Origin: M3007 sp037130425 | Lineage (GTDB): Bacteria; Bacteroidota; Bacteroidia; Chitinophagales; Saprospiraceae | Direction of reading: 5' to 3' | Length of the DNA: 26,010 nucleotides | NCBI GenBank assembly: GCA_037130425.1 | Contig: JBAXTB010000029.1 | Coordinates: 1 to 26,010, forward strand | In this document: positions 21,595-26,010 of the stretch, piece by piece | Numbering within the stretch: position 1 is the stretch's first letter | Layout of the letters: every line of letters starts with the position of its first letter | Notes under the pieces: generated by a model | The model's input: the letters and a program-made list of their open reading frames with translations, nothing else | The model's database searches: none | What the model was told of the DNA's origin: nothing | Translations under genes and position numbers: made by a program

Positions 21595-22377
21595 CCGCAT
21601 TCCCCAAAACCAAGGCTCTTCGTTTTCCTTTTTTTCCGCCATTTGCTTGCGGATTATATCTTGGTAGGCAAGTTCAGTGATTTTTTTAGCCTTTATTTTT
21701 TTGGGTAAATCCAGTTCGTGTTCCAATTTTTTCATCTCAATTTTATCGGCAACAATGGAAAGTGCGCCATCGTTGTAATTTGCTTCGAGGATGATGCCGG
21801 GCAGGCCGCAAAGGCGTTCCGGGCCGGCGCTTAGCGGCATGTCGAGGGCAAACCAGACCGAAATTTTCTCCTGTTTCAGGGTATCTTCCCAAAAGGCGTT
21901 CATACAAATATGGCCCGCTACTTCTTTCATGTCATTCTTGATTTTCCAGTCGGGCGCAACCAAGGAGTCTTCTATGAGGTAAGTTTTACCTAATAATTGT
22001 ATGAGGTCTATCGTTTTATTTTGGGCAAAATCGCGGCGGATCACGTACACATCTTTGCGCCAGGAATAACCCTGGTCGTCGGCCTCGGCGCGTTCGTCAG
22101 AGTCCTCATATTTGGAACCGGCCGCGTTGAAATACAGATTTGCGTATTGTTTCCACTCAGATTCATTTCCCCACATGTAAGAGACTTTGTCCTTCTGTTG
22201 TTTACTCAGATAATCCACGGCTGCCATTTTTTTGGCCCAGTTATGGAGCAGCAAATAGCGGATGGAGCCTTCCATTTCCTGAGCGAAACTTTGGGTGGAA
22301 GCAGTCAGGAAGATAAGGAGTAAGTATGAATATTGAAACCGGTTTTTGAAACCGATTTTAATGCTTTTATCATTCAT
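21589..22377 (-). CDS. GLPGLI family protein
   Basis: This 262-aa protein has an N-terminal signal (hydrophobic at about 18-31, probable cleavage after SFA-Q) and the name-giving block CGLPGIILEANYNDG (190-204). SVWFALDMPLSAGPE precedes it, as in other members (TIGR01200, in which the diagnostic sequence is GLPGLI). Function is unknown. These Bacteroidota proteins are exported and very often lie next to large CarboxypepD_reg/β-barrel outer-membrane proteins, as here: the β-barrel gene is 157 bp upstream on the same strand. A role in assembly, or as a periplasmic partner of that protein, is inferred. The C-terminus is Lys/Glu-rich and ends FWGMRY. Its stop codon sits in repeat element B. Confidence 0.92.
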   Translation of the reverse strand: MNDKSIKIGFKNRFQYSYLLLIFLTASTQSFAQEMEGSIRYLLLHNWAKKMAAVDYLSKQQKDKVSYMWGNESEWKQYANLYFNAAGSKYEDSDERAEADDQGYSWRKDVYVIRRDFAQNKTIDLIQLLGKTYLIEDSLVAPDWKIKNDMKEVAGHICMNAFWEDTLKQEKISVWFALDMPLSAGPERLCGLPGIILEANYNDGALSIVADKIEMKKLEHELDLPKKIKAKKITELAYQDIIRKQMAEKKENEEPWFWGMRY

Positions 22378-22405
22378 ATAAAATTGATTTTGAGTATTTT
22401 GTGTG

Positions 22406-22540
22406 GGTAGATGATGGTTTTTTTTTAATCTTGTTTTTGAATTTGTTTCTGTTTTTGATCTTATTTTTGATCGCGGGTTCGCATTTGTTCTAAATAAAAG
22501 TTCAAGTTCAAGTTCAAAAACAAACTCAAAAAACCTACCA
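22406..22540. repeat. Imperfect inverted repeat after the β-barrel gene
   Basis: GGTAG followed by T-rich TTTTTGAATTTG-type units (22406-22446) faces CAAGTTCAAAAACAAACTC and AACCTACC (22502-22540). The right arm has a 6-nt period (TTCAAG units). It covers the β-barrel gene's stop codon (22535-22537) and fills most of the gap to the GLPGLI gene. Unlike the other elements it lies between two genes on the same strand. Confidence 0.7.
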
Positions 22541-25357
22541 CCAGTCGTTCTTCTTCAGTTTGTTTTCATAACCGCGCACATTATAACTCACGCTAAACAT
22601 GTAGTAACGCGCCAGGGTTTTAGCAATACTATTGCTGACGTAGTTCTGAGAACCGGACTGATTGATGCTCAGGCTTCTGTTGAGCAAATCAAAAGCGGCC
22701 AGGCGCAATTCGAAACGGTTGGTTTTGCCGAGCAGGCGCCGCACGGAGGCATTCCAGATGGGGATGTCCTGATTGAAATTGAAGCGGTCATTGCGGTAAA
22801 TATGGTAATTAAAATTGCTCTCTATAAAGAATTTTTCGGCAAACTGCCATTTGATAGAAGCCGCAATAGTGTGGTTTTGGATGTTTTGGTTTTGCTCCTT
22901 TTGGATCGAATAATTGATTTTATTAAAACCAATTGCACCTGAAAGTTCAAAAAACAACTTTGCAGTCGGGGTGCCGTTCAAGGACATATTAACGTTGAAG
23001 CCGTTTGTTTGGGTTTTATTTTCAATGCCGTTTACATAAGATGGGGCTTCTCCTCCGTTCAAACCGCCGTTGATGCCCATCGTCAGTTTGGTTTTTATGA
23101 TCGGGAAGTTCGACCAAAAATAAGTATCGTACTGGTAACCGCCGGAAGCATTGGCCGGGCGTGTGGTGGTGCGCACGCCTACGCTGTCAACCAGTTCGAC
23201 GGTTTGGTTATACACAATGCGGTTTTCGTAAAAGGTGGCATTGGAGCCGATGCCGATGCTGGAAAAAGAAGCAGGATTCCAACTATTGAAATTAAAGTTC
23301 ACGTAATGCGCGCGTTCGGGGTCGAGATTTGGGTTGCCTTGGATGATGAACGCCGGGTTATTTACATTCTGAACTGGTTGTAAATCATTGAATTGCGGTT
23401 CTTTGATGCCATAACTATACCCCGCCGACAACCATTTGTTGTTCGGGAATTCGTAGTTAAAATCGACATTGGGCGTCAGGTTGTTGAAATCGCGTTTGAT
23501 CGGGTCTTTGCTGGAGGGTACATTGCGGTCCAGCGCCGAACGCCCGTCGAGGCTGATTTGTTGGGCGGCTAAACCGGCCGTTACGTTCATGCCGTTGGCG
23601 GAGTACCGAATGCTACTACCAATGCGCCCGTAGGTGGTTTTGTTGTCGAAAAATACGCTCAGGGCCGTATCGCGCTGGTTTTGCAGATCCGGTCTATTCA
23701 CCTGGCGATTTACCTGGTTATCGTTTTGGCTGAAATTCGCAAACGTTTCCCAGAACCATTTTTTTGCAAGTGGTTCTGTAAACAAGGTACTCGCTTTCAA
23801 CAGGTTACCACGATTGGCGTTGTTATTTAATTGGCGCACCTGCTCGGTAAAATCATTGGCTTTGAAAAACCGGTTCAAGGAGAACAGCTGATCCGTTCCG
23901 TCAGAATTATTGCCATTATAGGCAGTACTCAATGCCCAGGAGCGGCCTTTTTTCTTAAATCGGTGGCGGAAAATAGCGGCCGTATTCAAGCGCCAGGCAT
24001 TGAGGTCGGAGCCGTTGTTGACATTCAAACTGTTGCTGGGCTGGCTATCGGCGCCGGTGAACAATTGGGATTGTTTGTAGCTGGAATTTGAATTACTAAA
24101 ACGCGCATTCGCCTTGACAATCAATATGTTATTCGAATCTAAATCCCGTTGCAGGCGGGTATTAATGTTGTGGTTGCCCCGGAATTCGTATTTAGAACTG
24201 GTGTCCGTATTGGCAATAATCCCTTCTGCCACGAAATTTTGCCGCGCCGCAATCTGGTCGAGCGTGAGGGCCGACTGGTTGTAAAAATAGCTGGCGTTGT
24301 ACTTCGTTTTTTTGTTGTCGTAGTTGTAGTTCAGACCTGCGCCGGCATTTTTGGTAAAGCCGCGTCCGTCAAAATCGTTCATTGGAACGTCATCGCCGCC
24401 CATCATATAATAACGTCCGCCGCCACTGGAGAAGCCGAAATCGCCGTTATCAAAATCGCTGTAGGAGTTTTGGCCTTTGAATTCGCCGTAATCTTCCCAG
24501 TTTACGCCGGTTTGGTTGATGTTGTTGCCATAGCCGATGAAGGAAAATTGCTGGGTTTTGGTGAAGCGGTTGTAGCTGGCGCGTCCGGCCCAGCGTTCGG
24601 AACTACCGGCCGCTGCGGTGATTTTGCCAAAGGAACCTTTTTTGTACTCGTCCTTGAGTTCCAGGTTCATGGCCTTTTCCTTTTTGCCATCGTCCACGCC
24701 GGTTAGTTTGGCCTGTTCGGATTTTTCATTGTACACCTGCACCTTGGAAATGGTTTCGGCGCCGAGGTTTTTGGTCGCGCTTTTCGGGTCGTCGCCGAAG
24801 AAGGTTTTGCCATCCACGTACATGCGTTTGATGTCTTTACCCTGGGCTTTGATGTTGCCGTCTGCGTCGACTTCAATGCCGGGCAAGCGGCGCAGCAGGT
24901 CTTCCACCGTAGAGCCGGGCGGCACTTTGAAGGTAGAGGCGTCGTACTCTATCGTGTCGCCCCGGATTTGCAGCGGCGCCTTGGCCGTGCGGATGACGAC
25001 CTCCATCAATTCCTTGGAAATGGGTTTGATGTCGATGGCGCCGAGGTCATTGGTTTCCTTATCGAATGCAGGCAGATATTGCTGGTGTGGCAGGTACCCA
25101 ATGTAGGATATTTTGAGCAAATAAGGCACATTTCGAACGTTTTTGAAGGCAAAAGCGCCTTTATCGTCGCTGCGCGTAAAGTTTACAAGGGTGGTGTCTT
25201 TGGGGCTGAGCAGCATGACCGTGGCGAAACTCATTTCGGCGCCCACGGTGTCTTTGATGCTGCCTTTGATGGTGATTTTGGAGGGCGCCTGGGCAGATAA
25301 ATTAAGGGCAAAAAACAGCAATAGCAGGGCGGACAGCAGGATATTTCTTCTTTTCAT
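22535..25357 (-). CDS. TonB-receptor-like outer-membrane β-barrel protein
   Basis: From the Met at 25357 the protein has 940 aa. It has a clear signal peptide (MKRRNILLSALLLLFF, cleavage near residue 23), then a CarboxypepD_reg-like domain (about 27-115: ITIKGSIKDTVGAEMSFATV). A plug-like domain follows (about 129-240, with STVEDLLRRLPGIEVDADG and RMYVDGKTFFGDDP), then a long β-barrel ending in aromatic residues (KKNDWW). It belongs to the OMP_b-brl_3 type common in Bacteroidota. No TonB box is evident, so transport is unproven. A longer frame to 25435 adds 26 residues before the signal peptide and is rejected. It is probably co-expressed with the GLPGLI gene downstream. Confidence 0.92.
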   Translation of the reverse strand: MKRRNILLSALLLLFFALNLSAQAPSKITIKGSIKDTVGAEMSFATVMLLSPKDTTLVNFTRSDDKGAFAFKNVRNVPYLLKISYIGYLPHQQYLPAFDKETNDLGAIDIKPISKELMEVVIRTAKAPLQIRGDTIEYDASTFKVPPGSTVEDLLRRLPGIEVDADGNIKAQGKDIKRMYVDGKTFFGDDPKSATKNLGAETISKVQVYNEKSEQAKLTGVDDGKKEKAMNLELKDEYKKGSFGKITAAAGSSERWAGRASYNRFTKTQQFSFIGYGNNINQTGVNWEDYGEFKGQNSYSDFDNGDFGFSSGGGRYYMMGGDDVPMNDFDGRGFTKNAGAGLNYNYDNKKTKYNASYFYNQSALTLDQIAARQNFVAEGIIANTDTSSKYEFRGNHNINTRLQRDLDSNNILIVKANARFSNSNSSYKQSQLFTGADSQPSNSLNVNNGSDLNAWRLNTAAIFRHRFKKKGRSWALSTAYNGNNSDGTDQLFSLNRFFKANDFTEQVRQLNNNANRGNLLKASTLFTEPLAKKWFWETFANFSQNDNQVNRQVNRPDLQNQRDTALSVFFDNKTTYGRIGSSIRYSANGMNVTAGLAAQQISLDGRSALDRNVPSSKDPIKRDFNNLTPNVDFNYEFPNNKWLSAGYSYGIKEPQFNDLQPVQNVNNPAFIIQGNPNLDPERAHYVNFNFNSWNPASFSSIGIGSNATFYENRIVYNQTVELVDSVGVRTTTRPANASGGYQYDTYFWSNFPIIKTKLTMGINGGLNGGEAPSYVNGIENKTQTNGFNVNMSLNGTPTAKLFFELSGAIGFNKINYSIQKEQNQNIQNHTIAASIKWQFAEKFFIESNFNYHIYRNDRFNFNQDIPIWNASVRRLLGKTNRFELRLAAFDLLNRSLSINQSGSQNYVSNSIAKTLARYYMFSVSYNVRGYENKLKKNDWW

Positions 25358-25502
25358 AAGGGCTTGATTTGTTTTTGTTTCCGGAATAAACGCAATAACG
25401 CTTTTGAGGGACTGATAATTAGTTGGTTTTAACATCGGCAGGCAAGGTAAGTACGAACGATACGCCGCCGCAATGGATTTTGTACAAGTGAAATTTAAGC
25501 TT

Positions 25503-25510
25503 CAAATATA
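25503..25510 (-). promoter_or_regulatory. -7 promoter box for the β-barrel gene
   Basis: TATATTTG on the minus strand matches TAnnTTTG, about 145 bp upstream of the ATG at 25357. I see no TTTG at -33. The 25358-25502 stretch is otherwise featureless leader sequence. Confidence 0.35.
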
Positions 25511-25634
25511 ATCACACAAAATCTATTGCTATGGGGTATGAAAGGGGATAGACAAGTTATTAGATGGAAGGTTGTTTTCTTTCCATGTTGGTACATAAAC
25601 TAAAATAATTGCTGCACATGGTGTTAAAAAAATA

Positions 25635-25703
25635 TTAGGAAACAAGAGCCTGGAGGGCGCAGCGGCTTTTGGTGCAACGGGTGTTGTGGTAGATTTTTAG
25701 CAT
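25635..25703 (-). pseudogene. Truncated ArsC-family N-terminus
   Basis: An ATG overlapping the DUF433 stop (ATGCTAA) opens a 22-codon frame reading MLKIYHNTRCTKSRCALQAL, then VS and a stop. This matches the beginning of ArsC/Spx-type reductases (IYHNPRCSKSRxAL), including the active-site cysteine (C10). Full members have about 110-120 residues, and nothing ArsC-like follows in any frame I could read down to the β-barrel gene. It is most simply a 3'-truncated remnant. A translated micro-ORF is the alternative. Confidence 0.6.
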
Positions 25704-25930
25704 GGGAGGGCGGTATCGCTTATGGATGCTGCAGCAAAGGCCAATGACTCAAAAATGTCTTCTTGTTCCAAAAACGGAAAATCAGCCAAGATTTGCACTA
25801 CCGACATTCCACTCGCCAAATAGGATAAAAGGCTTACCACTTGAAAACGCATTCCGCGAATACAAGGCTTGCCTGAACACAAGTTCGGGTCAATGGTAAT
25901 GCGTGGAAATTGCGGGTTGGGTATTTGCAT
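25697..25930 (-). CDS. DUF433-family (VapB45-like) antitoxin
   Basis: This 77-aa protein has the full DUF433 pattern: RITIDPNLCSGKPCIRGMRF (10-29), VVSLLSYLASGMSVVQILADFPFLEQEDI (31-59) and ESLAFAAAS (61-69). The family forms a small winged-helix-like DNA-binding fold and serves as the antitoxin for DUF5615 PIN-like toxins. The expected toxin gene should follow on the minus strand. Instead an overlapping ArsC-like fragment is found, so the antitoxin looks orphaned. The C-terminus (ISDTALPC) may have been altered by the rearrangement that produced the junction (inference). A TAnnTTTG box lies at 25947-25954. Confidence 0.88.
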   Translation of the reverse strand: MQIPNPQFPRITIDPNLCSGKPCIRGMRFQVVSLLSYLASGMSVVQILADFPFLEQEDIFESLAFAAASISDTALPC

Positions 25931-25946
25931 CGCAGCATTTTGAATG

Positions 25947-25954
25947 CAAAAGTA
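25947..25954 (-). promoter_or_regulatory. -7 promoter box for the DUF433 gene
   Basis: TACTTTTG on the minus strand matches TAnnTTTG and predicts a start near 25941, about 11 nt before the ATG. No TTTG is seen at -33. Confidence 0.4.
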
Positions 25955-26010
25955 GTGATTGTCCTTGTTCCCTTGCGATCAAATATCCTGTAAATCATAA
26001 AATCCCTAAA

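Noticed and set aside
24149..24706. 185-codon open frame on the + strand inside the β-barrel gene
   Set aside because: It is antisense to a well-supported 940-aa gene and has a valine/alanine-rich composition typical of a shadow frame. The same holds for 7762-8262 opposite the RluA gene.

Overview
The window looks like a chromosomal segment of a Bacteroidota bacterium, most likely from the Saprospiria/Chitinophagia side of the phylum (inference). The evidence is a GLPGLI-family gene beside a large CarboxypepD_reg/β-barrel outer-membrane protein, DUF6340- and DUF6090-type proteins, a YtxJ bacilliredoxin, lipoproteins with Bacteroidota-style lipoboxes, and repeated upstream matches to the Bacteroidota -7 promoter element TAnnTTTG. 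One promoter, that of xisH, also has TTTG exactly 19 nt upstream. No phage, plasmid, IS or CRISPR genes are visible.

Layout, left to right. (1) 1-1643: truncated xisH, a strong terminator hairpin, and class II fructose-bisphosphate aldolase. (2) 1774-8250: a tightly packed minus-strand run, transcribed right to left: RluA-family pseudouridine synthase, diacylglycerol-kinase-like lipid kinase, SUI1/YciH, periplasmic-binding-protein-like lipoprotein, DUF6340-like lipoprotein, and a membrane protein with a SPOR-like C-terminus. (3) 8495-12746: lipoprotein-type Mn superoxide dismutase, a small membrane protein, a GNAT acetyltransferase, tRNA-Arg(CCG) with its own terminator, two tandem PlsC acyltransferases, YtxJ, and a 33-residue lipoprotein. 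(4) 12956-18785: an Mpl-like muropeptide ligase, a cytosolic GH13-like protein, an AP2-domain protein with a damaged HNH half, MiaE, and a SpoU methyltransferase. (5) 19165-25930: malate:quinone oxidoreductase, a DUF6090-like protein, GLPGLI protein plus outer-membrane β-barrel protein, and a DUF433 antitoxin overlapping a truncated ArsC-like reading frame.

Most genes are housekeeping: glycolysis and malate oxidation, RNA modification (RluA, MiaE, SpoU), phospholipid synthesis, peptidoglycan recycling and redox defence. The striking content is between the genes. All five convergent junctions (about 9272-9610, 14416-14565, 17499-17603, 18772-19186 and 21453-21594) hold long inverted repeats, and I saw none at the five divergent junctions. 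Four of the five are built from short near-tandem units of 6, 7 or 9 nt whose sequence differs from junction to junction while the palindromic architecture stays the same. In several places the repeat supplies the last codons or the stop codon of the flanking genes. The 18772-19186 junction is composite: a 245-bp block bounded by perfect 14-bp inverted repeats, flanked by nearly identical 30-bp direct repeats, holds four small hairpins with compensatory stem changes. These elements are the best candidates here for something not yet described. Bidirectional transcription termination is the simplest hypothesis.
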